A stretch of 64,000 bases of DNA from Streptomyces sp. AC1-42W (GTDB lineage: Bacteria; Actinomycetota; Actinomycetes; Streptomycetales; Streptomycetaceae). Shown here in pieces: positions 28,179-37,914 of this stretch. Under the pieces are notes generated by a model, which had not been told where the DNA came from, did not search any database, and saw only the letters and a program-made list of their open reading frames with translations. The stretch is from contig NZ_QKWY01000001.1 in the NCBI RefSeq assembly GCF_003248355.1, forward strand, positions 2,748,001 to 2,812,000. Direction: 5' to 3'. Position 1 is the stretch's first letter. Every line of letters starts with the position of its first letter. The position numbers were made by a program, and so were the translations under genes.

Positions 28179-31100
28179 ATGGGCGTCGAGGATTTCATCA
28201 GGGACATCACGCCCGACTCGGTCGAGGACGTGGTTGAGGACGGTGTGGAGTGGGCCGGCAACCGGGTCGAGGGCGCCGGGAACTGGACGGCGGACCGGCT
28301 CGACGACGTGGGCTGGGAATCCGGTTCGGACTGGGTGCGGGAGAAGTCGCGCTCGGTCGCGAACCGGATGGGCGCCGATGTCGACGAAATGGACCTCGGG
28401 CAGACCGAGGACAAGGCCAAGCTGGTGTACGGAAGCCCCAGCAAGCTCCACGCCACGGCAAAACAGCTTCGGTCCTTTCAGAAGGCGTTCGACGACGCCG
28501 GGGGCGGGTTGAAGGGCCTCGACTCCTCGCGGCTGAAGGGTGAGACGGCCAATGCGCTGCGCACGGCGGTGAGTACCCAGCCGCCGAAGTGGTTCACCGG
28601 TGCCGATGCCTTCGAGAAGGCGGCTGCCGCGTTGGAGGCGTTCGCCTACACCGTCACCTGGGCACAGAACCAGGCACAGACGGCTATCGACATGTGGAAG
28701 GAAGGCGTCAAAGCCTCCCAGGGCGCGGCCGACGGACACCGCAAGCGGATCGACGACTACAACAAGGCCGTGAACCGCTACAACGCACAGGCCCCCGAGG
28801 AGCGCAACCCCGGCACTCTGCCGCCCTGCCCGGCGCCGACGTTCGACGACCCCGGAAAATCGATCATGCAGGACGCGCAGGAACTCCTCGCCCAGGCCCG
28901 CGAACAGCGGAACACTGCTGCGAAGACCGCCCGCAGCGCCGTCCGCGCCGCCCGGGACAAGGCCCCTGAGAAGCCCGCGTACGCACAACAGGTGGCCAGC
29001 GGTCTGCAGGAACTGCAGATCATCAACGACCACGTCGGCGGCGGCGTCATCAAGGGCACCGCAGGGCTGCTGAACTTCGTCCGGGGGATCAACCCGCTGG
29101 ACCCGTACAACATCACTCACCCCGCTGAGTACGCCACCAGCCTCAACAGTCTGGCCGCCGGTCTGGTCGTCACCGCCAACGACCCGGTCGGCACCGGCAA
29201 GCAGATGATCAGCGACTTCATGAAGGACCCCGCGGAAGGGTTCGGCCGTCTACTGCCCGACGCGGCACTGACCGCGGCCACCGGCGGAGGCGGCGCCGTC
29301 GCCAAGGGTGTCCGCCTCGCCGCGGATATGACGAAGGCCGCCCGGGCCCGTCGGCTGCTCGACAACGCCCCCAACGGCACCCACAACCGTCCCGACGGGC
29401 GCCGCGTCGTCGCCAACACCGATCCGGTCGACCTCGCATCGGGACGGATGTTCCTGCCCCAGACCGACCTGGTGCTGCCGGGAACCCTGCCGCTGGTCTT
29501 CACCCGCCGCACCGAGTCCGGTCTGCCGGCAGGCCGGTTCCTCGGCCCCTCTTGGACCTCCACCGTCGACGAGCGCCTGGAGATCGACGCTGTCGGCGTC
29601 GTCCACGTCACCGCCGACGGCCTCCTGACTGCCTATCCGCACCCCGCCCCAGGCGCTCCGACCGAACCGGAGTCCGGGGCCGCCCGCACACTGCTGGCCC
29701 GTGACGTGACCGGTGATTACACCGTCACCGATCCCGGCACGGGCTTGGTCTGTCACTTCACCGCCCCGGCCGACAGCGAACCGGGCGGCGACGGTGATGC
29801 CTGGCTGGACCGGGTCGAGGACCGCCACGGCAACTGGTGGGCCGTGGAACGTACCGAAACCGGCACCCCGCTCGCCCTGACCTGCTCCGCCGGCCGCCGG
29901 GTGTCTGTCACGGTGAGCGACGGTCGGGTCACGGCCCTGGCCCTGGCGGGAGCGGGAGAGGACGGGGCAGACCTGCCTCTGATGCGCTACGGCTACGAGG
30001 ACGGAAACCTCACCACCGTAGTCAAACCGTCCGGTGCCACCACCACCTTCGTCCACGACGACCGCCGCCGCGTCACCGCCTGGATCGACTCCAACAACAG
30101 CCGCTACGACTACACATACGACGACCGAGACCGCGTCATCGAGGAGGGCGGTCAGGCCGGCCACATCCAGATCACCCTCACCTACACCGAACCCGACCCG
30201 GACACCGGACTTCGCACCACCACCCTCACCACGGCCGACGGACACACGACCCGGCACCGGATCGATCGCCACTGCCGAGTGGTGGCTACCACCGATCCGC
30301 TCGGCCACACCACCCGCTTCACCTACGACAACCGCGGCAACACCCTGACCCGTACCGATCCGCTGGGCCGCACCACCGCCTTCACCCACGACGAGGACGG
30401 CCGCCTGCTCGCCGTCACCCGCCCCGACGGGAGCGAACTACGCACCGTGCGCGACCCGGTGGGTGCGTCCACGGAATTCCGCGGGCCGGACGGCGCCCGC
30501 TGGCTCCAGGAATTCGACGAGCACGGCAACCGCACCGCAGTCACCGACCCGGCCGGCGCCACCACCCGGTACGCCTATGACGGCCGGGGCAGGCTGGCCA
30601 CCGTCACCGACGCCCTCGGCGCCACCACCACCGTGCGCTGCGACGCCGCTGGGCTGCCGGTGGCAGTGACCGACCCGGCCGGTGGCACCACCCATCTGGA
30701 GCGCGATGCTCTGGGCCGGATCGTACGCACCGTCGACCCGATGGGCGGTGTGACCCGGGTCGTTCTGGACGAGGACGGCAATCTCGCCCGCCGTGTCGCC
30801 CCGGACGGTGCCGCTGAGTCGTGGACGCACGACGGCGAGGGCAACCCCCTCAGCCACACCGGCCTGGCCGGAGGTATATCCCGCTTCGAGTACACGCACT
30901 TCGACCTGCTCACCACCCGCACCGGACACGACGGCAGCCGCCACACGTTCGAGCACGACGCGCATCTGCGGTTGATCCGGGTCACCGGCCCACACGGCAC
31001 CTGGTCCTATACGTACGACGCCGCCGGCCGGCTCGCTTCCGAGACCGACTTCGACGGCCGCACTCTCACCTACCGGTACGACGCCGCCGGGCAGCTCACC

Positions 31101-32975
31101 GCCCGGTCCGACAGCCTCGGCCGGACCGTGTCCTACATCTACGACCAGCTCGGCCAAGCGGTTCGCAAGGACGTGGCGGGCAAGGTGACCACCTACGCGT
31201 ACGACCGGGCCGGACGCCTGCTGCACGCGGCCGGACCGGACAGCGAGATCGTCTACGCGTACGACCGACGTGGCAGGACCAAGACAGAACTCGTCGACGG
31301 CCGCGCCATGAACTACTCCTACGACACCCTGGGCCGTCGGGCACGCCGCATCACCCCCACCGGCGCGGTCACCGAGTACGGCTACGACGCCGCCGGCCGT
31401 GCCACCCGGTTAACCAGCGGCGGACGCGAGATAGCCTTCACCCACGACGCGGCCGGCCGGGAACTCGAGCGCGTCTTCGGTGGATCCCTCACTCTGGCCT
31501 CCGCCTGGGACGAAGCCGGAAGGATCTGCGCGCAGCACCTGACTGTCGGGGGCCGCGCCCTCAACCGCCGGCAATACGCCCACCGCGCCGACGGCTACCT
31601 CACCTCCGTGACCGACGATCTTTCAGGCTCCCGAACCTTCGACCTGGACGCGTCCGGACGGGTCACCGGGGTCCACGCCGAGGGGTGGACCGAGCGTTAC
31701 ACCTACGACGCCGCCGGCAACCAGACGGCGGCCTCCTGGCCCGATTCACACCCCGGCCACGACGCCACCGGCCCCCGCTCCTACACCGGAACCTCCGTCA
31801 CCAGGGCCGGCAGAGTCCGCTTCGAACACGACGCCCTCGGCCGCGTGACCTTGCGCCAAAGAACCCGTCTGTCACGCAAGCCCGACACCTGGCGCTATGA
31901 ATGGGACGCGGAGGATCGTCTCGCCGCTGTGGTCACACCCGACGGCACCCGCTGGCGCTACCTCTACGACCCCTTGGGCCGCCGCACGGCAAAACAGCGC
32001 CTCGCCGACGACGGCGAGAGCGTCGCAGAGGAGGTCCGCTTCTCCTGGGACGGCACGACCCTGTGCGAACAGACCGTCCACACACAGGGCCAGCCACACA
32101 TAGTCGCCCTCACCTGGGACCACCGCGGCCTGGTCCCTCTGTCCCAGACGGAACGCCTTCTCACCCCGGACACTCGGCAGGAGGAGATCGACCGCCGGTT
32201 CTTCGTCATAGCCACCGACCTTGTGGGAACGCCCACCGAACTGGTCGACGAGTCCGGCGAGATCGCCTGGCGTGCCAGAAGCACCCTCTGGGGCACCACT
32301 GCTTGGGCCCGCTCCAGTACGGCCTACACCCCGCTGCGTTTCCCCGGCCAGTACTACGACCCGGAGACCGGTCTCCACTACAACCTCTTCCGCCACTACG
32401 CCCCGGAGACCGGTCGCTACACCTCCCCGGACCCGCTAGGCCTCGGCCCCGCGCCGAATCCGGTCGCCTATGTGCACAATCCGTTCACGGTCTGCGACCC
32501 CCTCGGGCTGTCGCCGTACTCGCGGTTCAAAGGCCTGGGCTGGCTGACGGACAATCAGCTCATACGTCCGTCGTTCCGGTACCAGCGCCTTGTCACCGAC
32601 CAGAGCTACGAGCAGCAGTGGATATTGCCGGACGGCCGGGAGGTCCACGTCGACGGTGGTCCGCAGGACGGCTGGATCACGGAGGCGAAGTGGACCGGCG
32701 GTGACAACGTCGGTGAGTGGAAGAAGTCCCCGTACAACCCCGATTTCAAGCATTACGACGAGAGCCGGATTGTCGCGCAGGCAGACAAGCTGCTCGCCCT
32801 CAACGAGGACCTGGGAGGCAAGGGAGTGCGCTATATGGTGTCCAATGAATGGGGTGCCGCGCATGTGGACGAAGTGCTGTCCAAGGCCTTCCCCGAGGCC
32901 TACGCCAGCGGGCAGCTGAAGGCGTATCACGTGCCTGGCAACGGTATGAGTGGAATGAGTTCATGGCTGAAGTAA
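28179..32975 (+). CDS. RHS/YD-repeat polymorphic toxin with restriction-endonuclease-like C-terminus
   Basis: This 1598-residue protein has (1) an N-terminal helical delivery region, residues 1-400; (2) a DUF6531-type segment beginning near residue 412 (NTDPVDLASGRMFLPQTDL); (3) many YD repeats (GxxxxYxYDxxGRL) over roughly residues 600-1330, which form the hollow RHS shell; (4) the RHS core (RFPGQYYDPETGLHYN, GRYTSPDPLGL), the self-cleavage/variable-tip boundary; and (5) a toxin tip of about 160 residues. The tip contains VHVDGGPQDGWITEAKW, a D...ExK arrangement of the PD-(D/E)xK nuclease fold, as in Tox-REase families. It probably kills competitors by cutting DNA or RNA. The start at ATG 28179 is 2 bases after the upstream stop. 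Confidence 0.9.
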   Translation: MGVEDFIRDITPDSVEDVVEDGVEWAGNRVEGAGNWTADRLDDVGWESGSDWVREKSRSVANRMGADVDEMDLGQTEDKAKLVYGSPSKLHATAKQLRSFQKAFDDAGGGLKGLDSSRLKGETANALRTAVSTQPPKWFTGADAFEKAAAALEAFAYTVTWAQNQAQTAIDMWKEGVKASQGAADGHRKRIDDYNKAVNRYNAQAPEERNPGTLPPCPAPTFDDPGKSIMQDAQELLAQAREQRNTAAKTARSAVRAARDKAPEKPAYAQQVASGLQELQIINDHVGGGVIKGTAGLLNFVRGINPLDPYNITHPAEYATSLNSLAAGLVVTANDPVGTGKQMISDFMKDPAEGFGRLLPDAALTAATGGGGAVAKGVRLAADMTKAARARRLLDNAPNGTHNRPDGRRVVANTDPVDLASGRMFLPQTDLVLPGTLPLVFTRRTESGLPAGRFLGPSWTSTVDERLEIDAVGVVHVTADGLLTAYPHPAPGAPTEPESGAARTLLARDVTGDYTVTDPGTGLVCHFTAPADSEPGGDGDAWLDRVEDRHGNWWAVERTETGTPLALTCSAGRRVSVTVSDGRVTALALAGAGEDGADLPLMRYGYEDGNLTTVVKPSGATTTFVHDDRRRVTAWIDSNNSRYDYTYDDRDRVIEEGGQAGHIQITLTYTEPDPDTGLRTTTLTTADGHTTRHRIDRHCRVVATTDPLGHTTRFTYDNRGNTLTRTDPLGRTTAFTHDEDGRLLAVTRPDGSELRTVRDPVGASTEFRGPDGARWLQEFDEHGNRTAVTDPAGATTRYAYDGRGRLATVTDALGATTTVRCDAAGLPVAVTDPAGGTTHLERDALGRIVRTVDPMGGVTRVVLDEDGNLARRVAPDGAAESWTHDGEGNPLSHTGLAGGISRFEYTHFDLLTTRTGHDGSRHTFEHDAHLRLIRVTGPHGTWSYTYDAAGRLASETDFDGRTLTYRYDAAGQLTARSDSLGRTVSYIYDQLGQAVRKDVAGKVTTYAYDRAGRLLHAAGPDSEIVYAYDRRGRTKTELVDGRAMNYSYDTLGRRARRITPTGAVTEYGYDAAGRATRLTSGGREIAFTHDAAGRELERVFGGSLTLASAWDEAGRICAQHLTVGGRALNRRQYAHRADGYLTSVTDDLSGSRTFDLDASGRVTGVHAEGWTERYTYDAAGNQTAASWPDSHPGHDATGPRSYTGTSVTRAGRVRFEHDALGRVTLRQRTRLSRKPDTWRYEWDAEDRLAAVVTPDGTRWRYLYDPLGRRTAKQRLADDGESVAEEVRFSWDGTTLCEQTVHTQGQPHIVALTWDHRGLVPLSQTERLLTPDTRQEEIDRRFFVIATDLVGTPTELVDESGEIAWRARSTLWGTTAWARSSTAYTPLRFPGQYYDPETGLHYNLFRHYAPETGRYTSPDPLGLGPAPNPVAYVHNPFTVCDPLGLSPYSRFKGLGWLTDNQLIRPSFRYQRLVTDQSYEQQWILPDGREVHVDGGPQDGWITEAKWTGGDNVGEWKKSPYNPDFKHYDESRIVAQADKLLALNEDLGGKGVRYMVSNEWGAAHVDEVLSKAFPEAYASGQLKAYHVPGNGMSGMSSWLK

Positions 32976-33445
32976 TCGCAATGCTGGAAGAGCTCAGGAA
33001 CATCACCCCGCTGACCGCCGAGGCTGCGGCGGCGCGGTTCACGGCTCAGGAGTGGACGCCCGGGGGCAAGATCCGTGACGGCGTGGAGACGTCGTGGGAC
33101 AAGGGCAGCGTCGGGGGATGGATCCAGTCGTTCGGAGGTGGGGCGGTCAGCGTCTCGTTCTTCGTCTGGATCCGCGACGTGGACGAGTCGGGCTACTTCG
33201 ACGACCTGGATGCCGTCTACGAGCAGGGGGAGCAGGTGCTGGCCGACTTCCTCCCCGAGATCGAGGAGTCCCCGCTTGCCGGCCACCTGATCCAGGTCGA
33301 GCAGACGGAGGCGGACCGGGACGAGTTCATCAAACTGAAGAAGTGGGCCCTCGCCGGCAGGATTCTGACCGCCGGTGTGATCCAGCATGACACCGATCTT
33401 CCGGTGATGGTCATGGTGGTGCTGCAGGAGCCCGGCGCTGCCTGA
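32963..33445 (+). CDS. Cognate immunity protein for the RHS toxin
   Basis: This 160-residue acidic protein starts at ATG 32963, 13 bases inside the toxin gene's 3' end, so toxin and immunity are translationally coupled. It has no signal peptide, as expected of a cytoplasmic neutraliser. The sequence (MLEELRNITPLTAEAAAARF, WIRDVDESGYFDDLDAVYEQ) matches no family I recognise with certainty. Immunity function is inferred from position and acidity against a probable nuclease. Confidence 0.75.
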   Translation: MAEVIAMLEELRNITPLTAEAAAARFTAQEWTPGGKIRDGVETSWDKGSVGGWIQSFGGGAVSVSFFVWIRDVDESGYFDDLDAVYEQGEQVLADFLPEIEESPLAGHLIQVEQTEADRDEFIKLKKWALAGRILTAGVIQHDTDLPVMVMVVLQEPGAA

Positions 33446-33472
33446 CTCAGCCCGTACGCCAGGGCGCTCGCG

Positions 33473-33519
33473 TACTCGTAATGCGTAGGTCTCGGGTTCG
33501 AATCCCGAAGGCGGCTCCA
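33473..33519 (+). tRNA. 3' part of a tRNA-Thr (anticodon CGT), probable att site
   Basis: From TACTCGTAATGCGTAGG onward this is a tRNA: anticodon loop CTCGTAA (anticodon CGT), variable loop, T-arm with GGGTTCGAATCCC, acceptor AGGCGGC and encoded TCCA. The 5' half does not make a normal tRNA: no GG in the D-loop, altered U8, and the putative acceptor falls inside the end of the immunity gene. Such 3' tRNA fragments are what integrative elements leave or carry. The tyrosine recombinase at 35592 points toward it. Confidence 0.7.
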
Positions 33520-33522
33520 GTG

Positions 33523-33558
33523 AAACCCCAGGTCAGATACTTCTGACCTGGGGTTTTT
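33523..33558 (+). terminator. Intrinsic terminator following the tRNA fragment
   Basis: AAACCCCAGGTCAGA (33523-33537) pairs with TCTGACCTGGGGTTT (33542-33556), giving a perfect 15-bp stem with a T-run (five T). It is an unusually strong terminator for this GC class and fits the natural end of a tRNA transcript. From 33559 to 33772 I see no gene. Confidence 0.85.
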
Positions 33559-33772
33559 CCTTGTCGGGCACGGCTCTGTTGGTAGGTGGCGTCGCCCCGG
33601 ATCGTGCTGCCGAATCCAAGGGGAGCGCGAGGGGTGCGCATGAGCGCAGAGCTTGTGCGGAGGGGTGCGCGCCGGGCAGCGCGGCGGCGTCGCTGATCGG
33701 ATCGGCGCGGCTCCTCGAAGAGCACGCCGGTTTTGTGGAAACGCTCCAACCTCTGCTTCTACGCTGGGCACT

Positions 33773-34414
33773 GTGGCAGACCCAAAGGACACCCTCGCGT
33801 TCAAGACGCTCGTGACGCAGTCGAGCGCCGTGCTGCTGACCCACGGGGTCGAGGTAGAGGCGACGTCGGTGCGGGGCGTCGCGGACCACCTCGTTGAGGT
33901 CATGGCTCAGCGGGCGGGCATGGACTACGAGGAAGCCGTCCACCTGGTGACCCCCGAAGCCGTCGCCGAGATCATCATGAAGGCGGCTGCCGAAGACGAC
34001 CGGGGAGCGTCTGTCGGCCCGCATGCGATGCGGCCGGTGCGGATCGACGACCGTACGGTCAGCGTCTCCGTCGAGTCGCTGGGACACCTGGTCATGGCCG
34101 CATCGCAGGCCGGCAAGTACGCCAGCATCAACGATGACGGGTCAGCGGCGGCCCACCTTCTGGACCTCGCTACCGAGATCGGCGCCGCTTTGGTGAGGCA
34201 GCACGTCGATGGAGCCGTCGGCGTCGCGGTGGGGGTGCTCGACGAGCTGGCCGAACTGGTGGACGCCGTGGCCGACCGCATCGAGGACGACGGCTGGAGC
34301 ATCTGCCCCTGCGGAGAGAACCACGACCAGGGGACGGTCGACGTCGGCACCCTCCCGGTCATGCGTCGGCATGCCGCGCTGGCCCGCGGTCTTGGCCACC
34401 AGGTAGATGGATAG
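33773..34414 (+). CDS. Hypothetical protein, family not recognised
   Basis: This 213-residue acidic, soluble protein starts at GTG 33773. The sequence opens VADPKDTLAFKTLVTQSSAV and continues with helical stretches. A repeated VGVLDELAELVDAVADRIE segment and a small cysteine pair, ICPCGENHD, come near the C-terminus. There is no membrane segment or catalytic signature. Codon bias is typical of the genome. It lies between the att-like site and the coiled-coil gene and may be cargo of the integrative element. Confidence 0.55.
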   Translation: MADPKDTLAFKTLVTQSSAVLLTHGVEVEATSVRGVADHLVEVMAQRAGMDYEEAVHLVTPEAVAEIIMKAAAEDDRGASVGPHAMRPVRIDDRTVSVSVESLGHLVMAASQAGKYASINDDGSAAAHLLDLATEIGAALVRQHVDGAVGVAVGVLDELAELVDAVADRIEDDGWSICPCGENHDQGTVDVGTLPVMRRHAALARGLGHQVDG

Positions 34415-34475
34415 CGCCGGCTCGCACCACCCCTATCCTCGTCCTCACTTATGAGATGAGGGGGGCGTCAGGTCG

Positions 34476-35498
34476 ATGGCCATCAGTCCGTTCGGCCCCG
34501 CAGCAGACAGGGCCCGGGATGAAGAAACCCGCGCCGAGGTGAGCCGTCTGTTGGAGGAGGCTGCCGAAGTGGGCAAGGAAGCTGCCGAGGCGGGTAAGCA
34601 GCTCGTCGAGCTCTACAAGAAGAAAGCAGCGAAGTACCAGCGGCTTGCTGAGATGGAGCGAGACCGGCGCCGCGAGGTGGAGGCCCAGTTGCGGGCCTGC
34701 ACCAAGCTACTCGACGAAGCGCCGGACCTTGAGGCGAAGCTCAACTCCATGATCCCCGATCTGGTACGAGCGGCAGCGAACCTTCCGTCGCCGCCTGAGG
34801 TGTCCGAACTTCAGGCGCGGCTTGAGGCAACGGAGAAGGACCGGGACACGTTCGCCGAGTTGCTGGACACCGCGACGAAGGAACGGGACGCGGCGCTGCG
34901 CGCTCGTGACGCCGCCATTGCCCGGCTGCAGACCCGCCAGAACGAGGACCAACCCCAAGGAGACGCGGAGGCGTTGAAAGCACGGCTGGACGCCCCCACT
35001 CTCCGTGGCGTGCTTGAGCAAGCGCAGCGGCACTGCTCGTCTCTCGTCATCACCGCAGACCTGGACGAGACGAAGAAGCTGGAGCACCACCAGAAGGCTT
35101 CGCACTGGCGGAACCGTCTGGCCGCCACGCTGGCCACCATGCAGGCGTACGCCGAGACCAAAGACCTCGCGCGGGCGCTCGGCGGCAAGGCCGGCCCTGA
35201 TTTGGCCAATCTCAAGGCGTACTGCGCGAGCCAGCCGTTCCCGCTGCTGTCTGAAGGCAAGGTGGTCCTCAGCGAGGGGCAGACCGCCAGCAGCAGCCCA
35301 CGCGGCAAGGCCCAACGAACCCTCCGCGTCCCTGAGCACATCGACCCCACGGGGAAGGCCGTGATGCTCGAACACATCCGCATCGGCGACGGCGCTCCTC
35401 CGGCGCCGCGACTGCACTATCTCGATGACACCGACAGAAGCGGGACCGTCGTCATCGGGTTCTTCGGCGACCACCTGTACAACGCCGGAACCAACTGA
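34476..35498 (+). CDS. Coiled-coil hypothetical protein
   Basis: This 340-residue protein has a long charged coiled coil over roughly residues 15-170 (VSRLLEEAAEVGKEAAEAGK, LQARLEATEKDRDTFAELLD). A mixed region of about 100 residues with HCSSLVITADLDETKKLEHH follows, and a compact C-terminal piece ending IGFFGDHLYNAGT. The product type is unknown. Its position beside the integrase of a mobile element would allow a phage-defence role, but nothing in the sequence proves it. ATG 34476 is preceded by GAGGGGGG 9 bases away. Confidence 0.6.
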   Translation: MAISPFGPAADRARDEETRAEVSRLLEEAAEVGKEAAEAGKQLVELYKKKAAKYQRLAEMERDRRREVEAQLRACTKLLDEAPDLEAKLNSMIPDLVRAAANLPSPPEVSELQARLEATEKDRDTFAELLDTATKERDAALRARDAAIARLQTRQNEDQPQGDAEALKARLDAPTLRGVLEQAQRHCSSLVITADLDETKKLEHHQKASHWRNRLAATLATMQAYAETKDLARALGGKAGPDLANLKAYCASQPFPLLSEGKVVLSEGQTASSSPRGKAQRTLRVPEHIDPTGKAVMLEHIRIGDGAPPAPRLHYLDDTDRSGTVVIGFFGDHLYNAGTN

Positions 35499-35591
35499 GC
35501 GCCGAATGCACAGCTCGGACGCAGACGGGGGCCGGGCTCAACCGCGCTGTGGCTGAGCCCGGCCGGAGCGGTCGGAGGGGTGGCGTAGGCG

Positions 35592-37229
35592 CTACGCCGT
35601 GAGCGTCTGACGGTCGGCGGCGCCGCACGTGCACGAGCAGGTGCACCCGCTCGTGGCCTTGATGGGAGCCGTGGGCCGAGCTGCGTGCTCGATTGCCGAG
35701 CGAACCGCACGCGGGGCGCGGGGAACGAGCTTGACGACCGCCGCCGCTGCCGCGTGGGCGAGGTCGTCGAGGACGGACTGGTAGATGTCCCGGGTGATGC
35801 GGGAATCGCTGTGCCCGAGGGTCTCCGAGACGACTTTGATGTCCACGCCTGCGGCGAGCATGAGCGTCGCGGCACCGTGGCGCAGGTCGTGGAGTCGGAT
35901 GGGCGGAAGGTCGGCCTCGGCGATCAGGCGATCGAACAGGTCGGAGATCCTGCCCGGGTGGAGCAGGGAGCCGTCCTCTTCGGTGAAGATGCGGCCGGTG
36001 TCCTTCCAGGCGTCACCCCACTTGCGCCTCTCCTCCTCCTGAGCGATCCGGCGTCGCTCGATGAGTTCGACCGTCTCGTCGTCCAACGCGACGGAGCGGA
36101 TCCCGCTGTTGGTCTTGGGCAGCCCTTCGAGGACCTGCCAGCCGTCTTGGACGAGCTGGGTGGCGATCTCCAGCGAGCGGTTCTTCATCGAGTAGTCGAC
36201 CCAGCGGGGTCCGCACCCCTCCCCTCGGCGTAGGCCACGGAAGGCGATCATTCGCCACATACCCTCCAGCCGGTCCCCGAAGACGTGGTCGAGGAACGTG
36301 CCGGTCTGCTCCGGCGTCCAGACCATCACGGGGCTGGGCTTCTCGCCGGTGGCCCGCCAGCGGGCGACGCGCTCGTCGGTCCACACGAGAGCCTTCGGCT
36401 TGGTGCCGGGTTCCAGCTCGACGTGCTCGGCCGGGTTGTAGTTGGGGATGATCCGCTGTGCGATTGCCGTGTTGAGGGCCGCGCGCAGAGTGGCCTTGAT
36501 GTGGTGCTGGGTGTTGACGCTGGTCACCCGGCGGAAGGGCGGCATCTGGTCGATGGCCGCCTTCAGCCACTTGCGGCGAGCCCGGTTCTCCACGCCCTTC
36601 CACGGGATGGCGTTCAACTCATCAAGCGCTGCACGCCGTTGGGCGTTCTGCTCTTGGATCTCGATGTTTGCCTCGTTGATGGCGTCGAACATCCGATCCA
36701 GGTGAGGCACGTTGAGCTTGTCGAGGCGTATCTCACCCAGGTGCGGCTTGAGGTGAACGCGCACGTCCACGTCGTACCGCTTGTAGCCGCTGACCCGCAG
36801 GCGCTTCTTGCCTCCGAGCCAGAGGTCGAGCCACTCGGCGAGGGGCATCTTGGGGTTGAGTGCCTGCCCGGCCGCCAAGCGCCGCCGGGTCTCGTCGTAG
36901 TCCGGCAGCGGCTCCTTGTTCTTGGCGCAGGTCTCCAGCATGTCGCTGACCGCGAGATGGCCGGCGGGGTCGTCCGCGTCGGGGACGGCGAGCAGTGCGC
37001 GAACCTTGCTCAGTTCCTTGGTGGCCTCGGTGGAGGACTCGAAGCCGCTGCGGCGGAACTCTCGGCGCGTGCCGTCGGGACGGTTGGTCAGTTCGTGACG
37101 TATGGACCAGGTGCCATGGCGCCGGTTCGTGAGCTTGGGGCATGACTTGCCGTAGTTCTTGCCGGTCTCGGGGTTGCGGCAGGAGCAGCGGCGCGTGACG
37201 GTGCCGCCGGACGTGGTGGGGCTCGGCAA
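35592..37229 (-). CDS. int: Tyrosine recombinase (integrase)
   Basis: This 545-residue site-specific recombinase reads leftward toward the tRNA fragment. An N-terminal Cys/His-bearing segment (TRRCSCRNPETGKNYGKSCP) and a SAM-like core-binding domain (LDLWLGGKKRLRVSGYKRYD) precede the catalytic domain. Catalytic residues are visible: Arg in FRGLRRGEGCG, His-x-x-Arg in LHDLRHGAATLML, His in SETLGHSDSRIT and the nucleophile Tyr in RDIYQSVL. It is typical of actinomycete integrative elements that use tRNA 3' ends. The XRE repressor gene ends 3 bases before its start, so the two are co-transcribed. Confidence 0.95.
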   Translation of the reverse strand: MPSPTTSGGTVTRRCSCRNPETGKNYGKSCPKLTNRRHGTWSIRHELTNRPDGTRREFRRSGFESSTEATKELSKVRALLAVPDADDPAGHLAVSDMLETCAKNKEPLPDYDETRRRLAAGQALNPKMPLAEWLDLWLGGKKRLRVSGYKRYDVDVRVHLKPHLGEIRLDKLNVPHLDRMFDAINEANIEIQEQNAQRRAALDELNAIPWKGVENRARRKWLKAAIDQMPPFRRVTSVNTQHHIKATLRAALNTAIAQRIIPNYNPAEHVELEPGTKPKALVWTDERVARWRATGEKPSPVMVWTPEQTGTFLDHVFGDRLEGMWRMIAFRGLRRGEGCGPRWVDYSMKNRSLEIATQLVQDGWQVLEGLPKTNSGIRSVALDDETVELIERRRIAQEEERRKWGDAWKDTGRIFTEEDGSLLHPGRISDLFDRLIAEADLPPIRLHDLRHGAATLMLAAGVDIKVVSETLGHSDSRITRDIYQSVLDDLAHAAAAAVVKLVPRAPRAVRSAIEHAARPTAPIKATSGCTCSCTCGAADRQTLTA

Positions 37230-37231
37230 CG

Positions 37232-37864
37232 CTAGTCCTCGGGATTGTCGACGAACGTGAGGTCGGTGGGGAGAGCGGGGGGAATCAGTCCGCGCTGCCG
37301 CATCGTGTTGCGGAACTCACGCAGTTCTCTGCAGTCGTCGAAGGCGAGATGTTCATACGAGGCCGCGGTTTCCAGGAGGGCGTCGCGGCGGGCGGCGTCG
37401 AGGGTGATGCTGGCCTTCCGGCGCCGTTCCTTCGCGAGCCGGGTGGACGCCAGGGCGGTGGTCACGGCTTCGCTGTGGGCGCGGTAGGTGTCGAGCACGT
37501 CCCGGGCGGACCCTTCGGGGGCGGGCTTCTCGAGAGGGGACTCGCCGGTGAACCAGGAGACCGCTTCCCACGTCGGGACCTTTCTGCCGGGAAGCACGGC
37601 CACCGAGGCGTCGGTGCCCAGAGGAAACAGCAGACTGACCGGGGGCACCTGGTAGACCGCTGCCAGGACGAGGAACTCCGCCAGGTCGATCGAGCTGCGG
37701 CGTCCGGTCTCCAGGTTCGTGATCGTCGTCTTCGGGACCGCGAGGCCCAGGGAGGCGCACGCCTCAGCGGCCTCCGACACGGTGAGGCCGGCGGCCTTAC
37801 GGGCCCGGCGCATCTGCTCGGCGACGCGGGCTGTGAAGCTCGGGGACCAATCGGTGTTCGTCAT
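37232..37864 (-). CDS. XRE-family transcriptional regulator of the integrative element
   Basis: This 210-residue protein has an N-terminal HTH (ARKAAGLTVSEAAEACASLG, PKTTITNLETGRRSSIDLAE, about residues 18-60). The rest is helical and contains KERRRKASITLDAARRDALL. It is encoded just upstream of int and divergent from the excisionase gene, the normal place for a lysogeny-type repressor of actinomycete elements. The palindrome at 37915-37930 in the divergent region is its likely operator. The start is ATG 37864. Confidence 0.88.
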   Translation of the reverse strand: MTNTDWSPSFTARVAEQMRRARKAAGLTVSEAAEACASLGLAVPKTTITNLETGRRSSIDLAEFLVLAAVYQVPPVSLLFPLGTDASVAVLPGRKVPTWEAVSWFTGESPLEKPAPEGSARDVLDTYRAHSEAVTTALASTRLAKERRRKASITLDAARRDALLETAASYEHLAFDDCRELREFRNTMRQRGLIPPALPTDLTFVDNPED

Positions 37865-37914
37865 AGATGCAACTTACGTCGTCAAAATATGTGGCCGCAG
37901 CATCCGTGATACTC

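Noticed and set aside
33437..33519. Complete tRNA-Thr gene
   Set aside because: The 5' half lacks the D-loop GG and U8 and overlaps the end of the immunity gene; only the 3' half is convincing.
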